Below are positions 1 to 7,931 of a DNA stretch of 64,000 bases, piece by piece. Source of the DNA: Streptomyces sp. TBY4 (lineage in GTDB: Bacteria; Actinomycetota; Actinomycetes; Streptomycetales; Streptomycetaceae). The position numbers were made by a program, and so were the translations under genes. A model generated the notes under the pieces. The model was given only the letters and a program-made list of their open reading frames with translations. It had not been told where the DNA came from and did no database searches. Each line of letters opens with the position of its first letter. Position 1 is the stretch's first letter. Location: positions 1-64,000 of the forward strand of contig NZ_JANAVF010000005.1 in the NCBI RefSeq assembly GCF_024213195.1. The letters run 5' to 3'.

Positions 1-32
1 GCTCCGCACGCCCGGTGTCCCTGTACCGCTAG
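1..32 (+). CDS. Possible 3' end of an unknown gene (partial)
   Basis: An open frame enters from the left edge and reads SARPVSLYR before a TAG at 30-32. That TAG lies inside the CTAG terminus of the palindromic element. Only about ten codons are visible, so no family can be named. It is called because the composition is codon-like and a convergent arrangement with the lipase gene would mirror the other convergent pairs in the window. It could equally be chance. Confidence 0.3.
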   Translation, partial: SARPVSLYR

Positions 33-208
33 GGGGTGTCCGCAACGTCCCGCCGGCCGCCCGCAGGGCGGCCCCGCGGCGTCTGGCGCGTGCTCTCGGT
101 GTGCCGGGCGGAAGCCCGCGTACTGGACGTACTCGGGATTTCGCCCGGTGCGCCGAGAGCGCGTGCCAGGCGCCGCGGGGCAGGCGGGACTTTGCGGACA
201 CCCCCTAG
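29..208. mobile_element. 180-bp imperfect palindrome with CTAG ends (MITE-like or bidirectional terminator)
   Basis: The left arm (29-123) and right arm (129-208) are near-perfect inverted repeats. Both outer ends read CTAGGGGGTGTCCGCAA followed by GTCCCGCC, with one mismatch, and the arms match again through CCCCGCGGCG, GCTCTCGG and the central GTAC pair. The left arm also carries an extra small hairpin, GCCGCCC-GCA-GGGCGGC, at 56-72. There is no transposase gene inside. The outer CTAG supplies TAG to the lipase gene on the minus strand (205-207) and to the frame entering from the left (30-32). The structure fits a non-autonomous palindromic element, and its transcript would form a strong terminator in either direction. 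Confidence 0.7.
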
Positions 209-933
209 GAGCGCAGGAAGGCCCGTACGCCCGCCGAGGTGGGATCGTCCCCGAGCAGGTCGTTGTGCTTGAGACAGCCGACGGGGGTGTTCACCGCCCC
301 GGTGAGCGGCACGCTGTCGTCGGGGTTGATGACCTCGTCGCAGTTCGACCAGAAGGTGGCGTACCGCACCGCGCCGGGGGTCTCGTCGCCGGAGTTCAGG
401 TTCTTCACCACGTAGGAGCCCGGGGTCATGTCGCGGCAGGCCTGGTCCCACAGGGCGCAGGCCCAGGCGGTGGAGGTGCCGCGGTTGGGGCCGGCGAGGG
501 AGACCCACTGGTCGACGTACGGGCCGCCGCCGCCGAACTTCACGTACCAGCGGGTGACCAGCGAGCCGAAGGAGTGCGCGACGAGGTCCACCCGGGCGGC
601 GCCGGTCTGCCGGCGGACCTCGGCCACGTAGGCGGCGAGCCGTCCGGAGAGGACCTCGTTGACCGACTGGTGGGTGTCGTAGCCGAAGGAGAAGAGCTCG
701 GAGTCGGCGTAGCCGTCGGCGCGCAGGTCCTCGCGCAGGGAGCCCCAGACGCCCGGGTCGGCGTTGTAGCCGTGGACGAAGACCACCGGATCCCGCACGA
801 GCGCCTTGGCGGACGACGCGCCGGAGGCAGCGCCGGAAGCCGGGGCCTGGGCCTGGGCCGGGAGCGCGGGCGCCGCGAGCAGGGTCAGGCAGAGCGTCAG
901 CAGGGCAAGCAGTCGCTGGCGGACCGTCAGCAT
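205..933 (-). CDS. Secreted lipase/esterase (alpha/beta hydrolase)
   Basis: The 242-residue protein begins with a Sec signal peptide (residues 1-29: Arg, a Leu/Ala-rich core, then AQA). It has the lipase oxyanion motif FVHGYN (52-57), the nucleophile elbow AHSFG with Ser121, and C-terminal acid and base candidates (Asp205/206 and His223), in the order expected of class 2 actinobacterial lipases related to EstA/LipA. Four Cys in the mature part (159, 165, 198, 220) could form two disulfides. It should hydrolyse acyl esters outside the cell. The substrate cannot be read from sequence. The stop codon is the TAG of the neighbouring palindromic element, so the final residues (FLRS) abut a possible insertion and the C-terminus may have been trimmed. 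Confidence 0.85.
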   Translation of the reverse strand: MLTVRQRLLALLTLCLTLLAAPALPAQAQAPASGAASGASSAKALVRDPVVFVHGYNADPGVWGSLREDLRADGYADSELFSFGYDTHQSVNEVLSGRLAAYVAEVRRQTGAARVDLVAHSFGSLVTRWYVKFGGGGPYVDQWVSLAGPNRGTSTAWACALWDQACRDMTPGSYVVKNLNSGDETPGAVRYATFWSNCDEVINPDDSVPLTGAVNTPVGCLKHNDLLGDDPTSAGVRAFLRS

Positions 934-1175
934 CGAGTCCCCTTTACCTTGTTACGCACGAGTAGCACGATCGGTGCGGGCATGGTCGCGCCTGGCGTCG
1001 CAGAATTCCACCCCCGTGCAGCACTCACCGGCACCCCTCGTGACCCTTCCGTATCTCAGGACACCCCCCACCCGGAGCATCAAATCGGGCAATACGGGTA
1101 ATTCACCCGAGAAGATACGAAGTGTGACCGGCACCCGCCGGTCTTCTTGCGTCAGCGCTCTCGGGAGGATCTGCC

Positions 1176-2213
1176 GTGACCGTCAGTCTTGAGCAGTTGC
1201 GCCGCTGCCACGTGGCCGTCGACCTCGGAGCGGCCAGGACCCGCGTCTACGTCAAGGGCCTCGGCCTGGTCGTGGACGAGCCCAGCGTCGCCGCCGTGAA
1301 CACGCGGACCGGTGCGCTCATCGCCGTCGGCACCTTCGCCGAACGGATGACCGGCCGCACGCCCGACTACATCCGCGTCGTCCGCCCCGTCTCCGGCGGC
1401 ACCGTCGTCGACATCGAGATGGCCCAGCGCATGCTGCGCCACCTCCTCGGCGAGAAGCTGCGGCGCGCCCTGCGCCGCAAGCCCCGGCTGCGGGCCGCCG
1501 CCTGCACCCCGCACGACGCCGACCCGCTCGCCCAGCGGGCGGCGGTGGAGACGATGGTCGGACTCGGAGCCCGGCGCGTCGAACTCGTCGACACCCTGAT
1601 CGCGGCGGCCGTCGGCTGCGGACTGCCCGTGGAGCAGCCGACCGCGACGATGATCATGGTGTGCGGGGCGGCCGCCACACAGGTCGCCGTCCTCTCCCTC
1701 GGCTCGATCGTCACCGCGCAGCGGATCCCGGTGGGCGGCGAGGCCATCGACCACGCCGTCGTCCAGCACCTGCGCCACGCGCACGAGCTGATGCTGCCCA
1801 GCCAGGCCGTCCGCCCGCTCCAACTGGCCCTGCACGGCAACGGCATCACCGCGGACGGCCCGGCCTCCACCCTCATCCACGGCCGCGACGTGGCCACCGG
1901 CCTCGCCCGCTCCGTCCACGTGGACACCGCCGCCGTCCGGGACGCCATCCACACCCCGCTGACCGCTGTGCTCGACGGCATCGGCAAGGTGCTGCGCGAC
2001 TGCCCGCCGGACCTGGTGGCCGACCTGACCGACCGAGGGATCATGATGGTGGGTGGCAGCGCCTTGCTGCCGGGCCTGGACCAGATGCTCCGCGACGCCA
2101 CCGGGATGCCCGTGGCCATCGCCGAACGGCCTGACGTATGCGCGGTACTGGGCCTCGGCATGATGCTCGAAGGGAAGATCGCCCCCATGGTTCTGAACCC
2201 CCTGGCCGAATGA
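1176..2213 (+). CDS. mbl: MreB-like cytoskeletal protein Mbl
   Basis: The 345-residue protein is an actin-fold MreB/Mbl homologue. Its phosphate-1 motif is DLGAARTRVYVKG (16-28), followed by DEPSVAAV, and the adenosine motif GIMMVGGSALLPGLD lies near the C-terminus. The phosphate-2 region (about 160-178) reads MVCGAAATQVAVLSLG, where ordinary MreB has a DIGGGT core, so the Asp and the Gly triplet are lost. This suggests weak or absent ATP hydrolysis. GTG start with GGGAGGA at 1163-1169. The stop overlaps the next gene by ATGA. MreB proteins in streptomycetes act mainly in spore wall assembly; the family match is clear, the exact role inferred. Confidence 0.85.
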   Translation: MTVSLEQLRRCHVAVDLGAARTRVYVKGLGLVVDEPSVAAVNTRTGALIAVGTFAERMTGRTPDYIRVVRPVSGGTVVDIEMAQRMLRHLLGEKLRRALRRKPRLRAAACTPHDADPLAQRAAVETMVGLGARRVELVDTLIAAAVGCGLPVEQPTATMIMVCGAAATQVAVLSLGSIVTAQRIPVGGEAIDHAVVQHLRHAHELMLPSQAVRPLQLALHGNGITADGPASTLIHGRDVATGLARSVHVDTAAVRDAIHTPLTAVLDGIGKVLRDCPPDLVADLTDRGIMMVGGSALLPGLDQMLRDATGMPVAIAERPDVCAVLGLGMMLEGKIAPMVLNPLAE

Positions 2214-3805
2214 CGCACGCCGAGTCGCCCCCACCGGCTCCCGGAGACGGGCAGGGCATCACCGCCCGCCAGGTCGCCAGCCTGCCCGTCCTCCTGGAGG
2301 CGGTCCTCAACGTCGGCTCCGAACTGGAACTGCGGACCACCCTCCAGCACATCGTCGATTCGGCGACGGATCTGTGCGGGGCACGGTACGGAGCGCTCGG
2401 GGTCGTCGACCCCGAGCGCGTCCGGCTGACCGGGCTGTTCACCTCCGGCCTGACCGAGGACGAGAAGGCCGCGATCCCCCACCTGCCGGACGGCCGCTCC
2501 GGCCTGCTCGGCGCCCTGATCGCCGATCCGCGCCCGCTCGTCCTCGAGGACCTGAACGAGGACCCCCGCGCCGCGGGCTTCCCGCCGGGGCACCCCCCGA
2601 TGAAGGGGTTCCTCGGGGTCGCGATCCGGGTCCACACCGAGGTCTTCGGCAACCTCTACCTCACCGACAAGCAGGGCGGCGGCCCCTTCACGGACGAGGA
2701 CCTCGCCCTGCTGCGCGTCCTCGCCTCACAGGCGGGGATAGCGATCGGCAACGCCCGGCTGTACGAGACCGCGCGCCGCCGGGAGCGCTGGATCGAGGGC
2801 GCCGCCGCCGTGACCACCACCCTGCTGGCGGGCCGGCCGGCCGCCGACGCCCTGATGTGCGTGGCCGAACGGGCCCGGCTGCTGGCAGACGCCGCGGCCG
2901 GGGTCGTCCTCCAGCCGACCCCCGAGGGCGGCATGGAGATCGTGGCCGCCTCCACGCACGGGGACCCCGGCGACCTGGTGGGCACCGCCATCGCCCCGGG
3001 CTCGGCGGTCCTGGAACAACTCCTGGGCGGCGAGCCGGTCTTCATAGAGGACTCGGCGACCGACCCCCGGATGACCACCCACGTACGGGAGCGCTTCGGA
3101 CCCAGCATGATGCTGCCCCTCCAGAGCGGCGGCCAGCTCATCGGAACCCTCGCCCTGCCCCGCGTCCGCGGCGGCCCGGCCTACGACGCGGTCGACCGGC
3201 TCCTGGCCTCGCAGTTCGCCTCCCAGGCGGCACTGGCCCTGGTCCTGGCGGACGCGCAGCACGACCGCGAGCAGCTGGCCGTCTACGAGGACCGGGACCG
3301 GATCGCCCGCGACCTCCACGACCTGGTCGTCCAGCGGCTGTTCGCGACGGAGATGATGCTGGAGAGCACCCGGCGGCGCTCCTCCAAGGCGCCCTCCGGG
3401 GACACGGTCGGCGAGGAACTGAGCCGGGCGGTGGACGAGCTCGACTCCACCATCCAGGAGGTCCGCACGGCCATCTTCTCCCTCCAGCAGCCGCCGACGG
3501 ACGCCCCGACCACCTTCCGGGGGCGGGTCCTGCGCGAGACGGGCGGCGCGGCGGTCCTGCTCGGCTTCCAGCCGTCGGTGCACTTCGCCGGGACGGTGGA
3601 CGCGCTGCTCTCGGAGCCCGTCGCGGGCGACCTCCTCTCCGCCCTGCGCGGGGCGCTGGCCGCGGCGCACCGCCGCGCGGAGGTCACCTCCATCGACGTC
3701 GAGGTCGACGCCGTCCCCTCCCGCGTCCGCCTCACCGTCTCCGACGACGGCCGCACAGAATCAGGCACCAGGGGCACCACCCTGACCTGGGAAGCCCCCC
3801 TTTGA
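2210..3805 (+). CDS. GAF-domain sensor histidine kinase with degenerate ATPase domain
   Basis: The start is the ATG overlapping the mbl stop (ATGA), giving 531 residues. Two GAF domains lie at about 25-185 and 205-350, as in DevS/DosS-type actinobacterial sensors. A HisKA_3 dimerisation helix follows, with the phospho-acceptor His370 in DRIARDLHDLVVQRLF. The C-terminal HATPase is unusual. The N-box Asn motif is replaced by ALAAAHRRA, and right after SDDGRTESGT the sequence jumps to GTTLTWEAPL, so the G2 box and the ATP lid are missing. It may be unable to bind ATP and may work as a pseudokinase or a GAF signalling scaffold. There is no response regulator nearby; coupling to mbl suggests co-expression. 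Confidence 0.8.
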   Translation: MTHAESPPPAPGDGQGITARQVASLPVLLEAVLNVGSELELRTTLQHIVDSATDLCGARYGALGVVDPERVRLTGLFTSGLTEDEKAAIPHLPDGRSGLLGALIADPRPLVLEDLNEDPRAAGFPPGHPPMKGFLGVAIRVHTEVFGNLYLTDKQGGGPFTDEDLALLRVLASQAGIAIGNARLYETARRRERWIEGAAAVTTTLLAGRPAADALMCVAERARLLADAAAGVVLQPTPEGGMEIVAASTHGDPGDLVGTAIAPGSAVLEQLLGGEPVFIEDSATDPRMTTHVRERFGPSMMLPLQSGGQLIGTLALPRVRGGPAYDAVDRLLASQFASQAALALVLADAQHDREQLAVYEDRDRIARDLHDLVVQRLFATEMMLESTRRRSSKAPSGDTVGEELSRAVDELDSTIQEVRTAIFSLQQPPTDAPTTFRGRVLRETGGAAVLLGFQPSVHFAGTVDALLSEPVAGDLLSALRGALAAAHRRAEVTSIDVEVDAVPSRVRLTVSDDGRTESGTRGTTLTWEAPL

Positions 3806-3832
3806 CCCCGGGGGGCGGGTGCGGCGCCGTTC

Positions 3833-3848
3833 CGGGGGCCGGCCCCCG
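3833..3848. repeat. 16-bp perfect GC palindrome after the kinase gene
   Basis: CGGGGGCC followed by GGCCCCCG is a perfect palindrome about 28 bases after the kinase stop codon. It probably acts as a transcription terminator together with the repeat copy just downstream. No T-tract follows, as is usual in streptomycetes. Confidence 0.45.
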
Positions 3849-3900
3849 CACCCCCGGGCGGAGCCCCAGGGGGTCCAGGCGCAGCCCGGTACCCCCTCCC

Positions 3901-3970
3901 AGCCCGTCCGGCGTTTGAGGACCGGGGTCCGGGCAGCGCCCGGGGAACGGTGGAAGGGCGGGTAGGGGAC
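3901..3970 (+). repeat. Dispersed palindromic repeat, copy 1 (long form, divergent)
   Basis: This copy has the family landmarks GCCCGTCCGGCGTTTGAGG, a variant core hairpin, and the tail GGGGAACGGTGGAAGGGCGG ending in TAGGGGAC. The core hairpin is diverged (CCGGGCAGCGCCCGG) compared with the other copies. It lies in the 234-bp gap between the kinase and carboxyltransferase genes. Confidence 0.75.
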
Positions 3971-4039
3971 TTCGAACCGCAGGGCCCAGCCACCCGCACC
4001 GCGCGAGCCCCCGCAGCCCCCTCCCCGTAGGGTGTCGGC

Positions 4040-5395
4040 GTGACGACCCGCCCCTCGGCCCGCGCCGCCATCGCCTCCGCCACCGACCCCGGCACCTTCA
4101 CCGAACTCCCCACCCCGCCCGGGGACTCCGCCCCCGACGGCCCCCTCGGCTGGGCCGGCTACGACGACTCCCGCGCCCGCGCCGCGCAGCGGACCGGCGA
4201 GGCCGAGTCCGTCGTCACCGGCACCGCCCGCATCGGCGGCCACGAAGCCACCGTGATCTCCTTCGAGTTCGGCTTCCTCGGCGGGTCCCTCGGCCACCGC
4301 ACCGGCGACCGCCTGGAGGCGGCCTACACCCACGCCCGCACCCACCGCCTCCCCCTGGTCTCCCTCATCGCCACCGGCGGCTCCCGCATGCAGGAGGGCA
4401 TGCTCGCGCTGACCCAACTGCAGCGCGTGGCCCGTCAGTCCGCCCTCACCCGCGCCGCCGGCCTCCCGCAGATCGCCGTCCTGCGCGACCCCACCACCGG
4501 CGGCGGCTGGGCCACCCTCGGAGCGGGGGCCGACGTGATCCTCGCGCTGCCGGGGGCGCAGGTCGGGTTCGCCGGGTCCCGGGTGCGCCCGCCGGACGCG
4601 GATCCGGCCGCCTACACCGCCGAGGGGCAGTACGCCGCCGGGCACGTGGACGCCCTCGTCCCCGCCGCGCAGCTGCCCACCACCCTGGCGGCCTGGCTCC
4701 GGGTGCTCGCCGCGCCCCGCTCCGCCGATCCCGTGGAACCCCCGGCCGCGCTGGCCGACGTAGCGCTGCCGCCCACGGGATGGGACGCCGTCCTGCAGGC
4801 CCGTCACCCCGGCCGGCCGCGCGCGGAGCAGTACCTGGACTCCTACTTCGAGCTCCGACTCCACCTCTCCGGCGACCGGGCGGGCGGCACCGACCCCGGG
4901 ATGCTGTGCGGGTTCGGGCTCCGCGAGGGCCGGGCCGTGGCCTACGCCGCCCAGTGCGGCACCGCCACCCGCCCGGCCGGGTACCGTACGGCGGCCCGCG
5001 TCATCCGGCTCGCGGACCGGCTCGGCATCCCGGTGCTCACCCTCGTGGACACCCCGGGCGCGGCCAACGACGCCGCCGCCGAGCACGCGGGCGCGGGCGC
5101 CGCCATCGCCGACGCCTTCGCGGCGCTCGCCTCCGCCGCGGTCCCCGTCACCACCCTCCTGATCGGCGAGGGCGGCTCCGGCGGCGCCCTGGCCCTTGCG
5201 GCGCCGGGCCACACCTGGGTCACGCCGGACAGCTACTTCTCGGTGATCGCCCCCGAGCTGGCGGCGGCCATCCTCAAGCGCCCCGCGGAGTCGGCCCCGG
5301 CGACGGCGGACCAGCTGCGCGTCCGCCCCCAGGACTTGGTCGCCCTGGGCATCGCCCGCGGCATCGTCTCCCCCGCGAAGGAGGGGCCCCGCTAG
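4040..5395 (+). CDS. Acetyl-CoA carboxylase carboxyltransferase, fused beta-alpha (AccDA type)
   Basis: The 451-residue protein contains both halves of a biotin-dependent carboxyltransferase in one chain. The N-terminal AccD-like crotonase domain (about 50-215) includes GGSRMQEGM and [17 protein letters not shown]. The C-terminal AccA-like domain (about 265-440) includes [10 protein letters not shown] and [19 protein letters not shown]. The zinc-ribbon seen in E. coli AccD is absent. It should transfer the carboxyl group from carboxybiotin to acetyl-CoA or a related acyl-CoA; the true acyl substrate is not readable. No biotin carboxylase or carrier gene is near. GTG start at 4040. The stop overlaps the convergent esterase gene by CTAG. 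Confidence 0.85.
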   Translation: MTTRPSARAAIASATDPGTFTELPTPPGDSAPDGPLGWAGYDDSRARAAQRTGEAESVVTGTARIGGHEATVISFEFGFLGGSLGHRTGDRLEAAYTHARTHRLPLVSLIATGGSRMQEGMLALTQLQRVARQSALTRAAGLPQIAVLRDPTTGGGWATLGAGADVILALPGAQVGFAGSRVRPPDADPAAYTAEGQYAAGHVDALVPAAQLPTTLAAWLRVLAAPRSADPVEPPAALADVALPPTGWDAVLQARHPGRPRAEQYLDSYFELRLHLSGDRAGGTDPGMLCGFGLREGRAVAYAAQCGTATRPAGYRTAARVIRLADRLGIPVLTLVDTPGAANDAAAEHAGAGAAIADAFAALASAAVPVTTLLIGEGGSGGALALAAPGHTWVTPDSYFSVIAPELAAAILKRPAESAPATADQLRVRPQDLVALGIARGIVSPAKEGPR

Positions 5396-6498
5396 CGCCC
5401 CCAACTCCGCGCAGGCAGCTTCACGTCCACCCGGTACAGCCGGGTGATCTGCTGCGGGAACTCGTTGTCGTCGCTGACCAGCAGCAGCCGCACCCGCCCG
5501 TGGCCGCCGCGCCCGTCGTCATCTGTCACCACCATGCCCTCGACGTTGTCGACCAGCGGGTGGTTCTGCGGCAGCCTGGAGGGCGCGCCCAGCGTCGGGC
5601 AGCCGTCGAGGTCCCCGATCGGGGTCTTGCGCGCGGTCCGCAGCCCCTCCCCCTCGGCCAGCGCCGCCACCTTCGAGGTGTCCGTGGCGCCGAGGGGGTC
5701 GGCGACGTACAGCCGCACCGTGATCTTGAACTGCTGCGTGAAGCCGCGCTCCAGCACGATCAGCCGGCCGTCGCGCGTCGGCGCGAGCTCCACCAGCCCG
5801 TGTCCGGCGTCCACCGGGTACGCGTACTGCCGCCCCAGCACGAACTCGCCGCCCCGGCCCCGGCGTTCCCAGGTCTGGATCCGCTGGAGCGTCCGCCCCT
5901 GCGCATCCTTCCCGTCGCCGGCCAGCACGCCCTCGACTCCGGCGACGAGGGTGTGCCCGCCGGGCAGCAGGGTCAGGGATTCGAAGGTCTGGTTGACGGT
6001 GGCCCGGCCCTCGGGCGCGAGCTTGAACCCGTCCGGGACGGGCAGCGAGCCCAGCACCTCGCCGGTGCGGGAGTAGCGCCGGATCGCCGGGGCGGTCTCG
6101 TCCGTCACCAGGTACGTACCGTCGCGGTCGACGACGATCCCCTCGGAGTCGACGGCCTTCCCCGCGCCGTCGGTCAGCGGCAGCCGCGCGGCGGCCGTCG
6201 CGGTCGGGGTGTCACCGCGGCCCACGTTCAGCTTGTACAGCGCCGACTTGTCGGAGATCGCGGCGAGCGTGCCGTCCCGGTCCACCGCGAGCCCGGAGAG
6301 CCCGCCGACCAGCTTTCCGTCGAGGAGGGTCTTGTCGAGGGAGTCCGAGTATCCGGCGACCGAGAGGTACGGCGAGCAGGAACGCTCCCCCTTCGGCCCC
6401 CCGGGCACCGGGAGGTCCCGGGCCTGGGCCTGCGGGACGAGGGCTCCGGCGAGCGCGGCGGTGGCCACGGCGGTGGTGACGAGCGTACGAAGGCGCAT
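5392..6498 (-). CDS. Secreted esterase-like phytase-family protein
   Basis: The 368-residue protein has a Sec signal peptide (residues 1-27, ending AQA) and then a beta-propeller-like body typical of the 'esterase-like activity of phytase' family. Motifs include [33 protein letters not shown] and [11 protein letters not shown], repeated acidic loops that in phytases bind calcium. It probably acts outside the cell on phosphate or ester compounds, but no catalytic set can be pinned down. A strong AGGAGG lies just before the ATG. About 65-90 bases upstream are two 11-base direct repeats starting GTTGCC, which weakly resemble PHO boxes. Confidence 0.8.
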   Translation of the reverse strand: MRLRTLVTTAVATAALAGALVPQAQARDLPVPGGPKGERSCSPYLSVAGYSDSLDKTLLDGKLVGGLSGLAVDRDGTLAAISDKSALYKLNVGRGDTPTATAAARLPLTDGAGKAVDSEGIVVDRDGTYLVTDETAPAIRRYSRTGEVLGSLPVPDGFKLAPEGRATVNQTFESLTLLPGGHTLVAGVEGVLAGDGKDAQGRTLQRIQTWERRGRGGEFVLGRQYAYPVDAGHGLVELAPTRDGRLIVLERGFTQQFKITVRLYVADPLGATDTSKVAALAEGEGLRTARKTPIGDLDGCPTLGAPSRLPQNHPLVDNVEGMVVTDDDGRGGHGRVRLLLVSDDNEFPQQITRLYRVDVKLPARSWGR

Positions 6499-6609
6499 GA
6501 AGGCCTTCCTCCTGGGGCGAGACGAAATGACTTCCGAACTGTCATATGGCTAATCGAAAGAGAACGGAAGCCCCGGCAACGCGATGGCAACGAACCCGCC
6601 AACTTCCCT

Positions 6610-7446
6610 TCACACCCGGCCGGATCGGGCGAACCGCCCCGGACTGATCCCCACGTGCCGCCCGAAGTGCCGTGCCAGGTGCGCCTGGTCGTAGAACCCC
6701 GCCGCCACCGCCGCCTCGGCCGGCCGCATCCCCGCCAGCAGCAGCCGCCGCGCCCTCGCGACCCGCAGCCCAGTGAGGTAGGCGTGCGGAGGGAGCCCGA
6801 ACGCCTTCCGGAAGCTGCGGATCAGGTGGGTGGGATGGGCGTGCCCCAGAAGCGCGGAAGCCTCCTCCAAGGTGATCCCGCCGAGGACCCGCGCATCGAG
6901 GAGCTCGCGCAGTCGTACGGCCGTATCCGGGCCCGGAGCCCCGTACGGGACCACGTGCCGGCGCCCCTCCAGCCACGTGCGCAGCCGCTCCTGGACGAAG
7001 GCGAGCCGCGACTGCGCCTCCAGCCGCTCGACCGCGCCGGCCGGCAACTCCCCGGCTCCCAGCGCGCGGTGCAGTCCGTGTACCCGGTCCCGCAGGGCTG
7101 CGTCGAGCAGCAGCGGCGCATCGACGGCGGCCCCGGTCAGCGACTCCGGGAGCACGGACGCGTCGAGGTACAGCACGCGCTTGCGGAAGCCCGCCTCGGT
7201 GACGGTCCGCCCGTCGTGCACCACCCCGGGCGGCAGCAGGGCCACCGTGTCCGAGCCGCCCACGCCGTGCCGTTCACGGTCGAGCCCGAAGTCGACGCGG
7301 CCGCCGTCGAGGATCATCAGCGTCCACGTGTCGTGGACGTGCGCGGGGTAGGCGTGATCGGTGAACCGGGCGTGGAACACCTCGGCTATGCCCGGCACCG
7401 GCGGCTGCCAGGCGGAGACCGAGCTGTGCGGACGTAATGCGGCCAT
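6610..7446 (-). CDS. AraC-family transcriptional regulator
   Basis: The 278-residue protein starts with a cupin-like sensing domain (HARFTDHAYPAHVHDTWTL, then LLPPGVVHDGR) and ends with a double helix-turn-helix AraC domain (about 180-275). The second HTH contains AAVAAGFYDQAHLARHFGRHVGISPGRFA, split here for description. The ATG at 7446 was preferred over upstream in-frame starts because the protein from there matches the family's N-terminus and leaves a 49-bp divergent promoter with the cupin gene at 7496. It probably controls that cupin gene and itself; the effector is unknown. Confidence 0.85.
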   Translation of the reverse strand: MAALRPHSSVSAWQPPVPGIAEVFHARFTDHAYPAHVHDTWTLMILDGGRVDFGLDRERHGVGGSDTVALLPPGVVHDGRTVTEAGFRKRVLYLDASVLPESLTGAAVDAPLLLDAALRDRVHGLHRALGAGELPAGAVERLEAQSRLAFVQERLRTWLEGRRHVVPYGAPGPDTAVRLRELLDARVLGGITLEEASALLGHAHPTHLIRSFRKAFGLPPHAYLTGLRVARARRLLLAGMRPAEAAVAAGFYDQAHLARHFGRHVGISPGRFARSGRV

Positions 7447-7495
7447 GTCAGGAACGTACAAGACCGGTCGGCGCCCGCCCCGGCAGTCTGCCCGC

Positions 7496-7909
7496 ATGAC
7501 GACACACGAGGGCACGTACGAGAACGGTCAACCCACGGGCACGGCGGGCACGGGGCGCGTGGTGAACATCGCGGAGAAACTGGCCGGTTTCACCGAGCAG
7601 TGGGCCCCGCGCCGGATCGCCCGGATCAACGACTACGAGGTCAAGATCGCGAAGATCCAGGGCGAGTTCGTCTGGCACACCCACGAGGACACCGACGAGC
7701 TCTTCCTCGTCGTCAGCGGCACCCTGACGCTCCGTCTGCGCACCGGGGACGTCGTGCTGAACCCCGGCGAGATCTACGTGGTCCCGCGCGGGGTGGAGCA
7801 CTGCCCGCAGGCCGACGGGGAGACGGCGATCCTCCTGTTCGAGCCCTCCGGCACCGCCAACACCGGCGAGCAGGGCGGCGACCGCACCCGGGAGCCGGTG
7901 GACGCCTGA
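7496..7909 (+). CDS. Small cupin-domain protein
   Basis: This 137-residue single-domain cupin has both signature motifs: HTHEDTDELFLVVSG (motif 1, with metal-binding His and Glu) and a second motif ending PRGVEHCPQ. The N-terminal 20 residues are polar and probably disordered, and so is the C-terminal tail. It lies divergent to the AraC regulator, 49 bp away, which suggests that it is the regulator's target. Proteins of this size can be metal-dependent isomerases, dioxygenases or binding proteins; nothing here decides between them. Confidence 0.85.
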   Translation: MTTHEGTYENGQPTGTAGTGRVVNIAEKLAGFTEQWAPRRIARINDYEVKIAKIQGEFVWHTHEDTDELFLVVSGTLTLRLRTGDVVLNPGEIYVVPRGVEHCPQADGETAILLFEPSGTANTGEQGGDRTREPVDA

Positions 7910-7931
7910 GGCGGGCGCCCGCCCGCGCCTC

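Noticed and set aside
148..1101. Long open frame on the plus strand across the lipase gene
   Set aside because: It is the antisense of the lipase, with Gly/Val/Arg-biased composition typical of antisense frames in GC-rich genes.
3761..5404. 547-codon frame opposite the carboxyltransferase gene
   Set aside because: It is Gly/Arg-rich with no domain, while the plus-strand frame has clear carboxyltransferase motifs.
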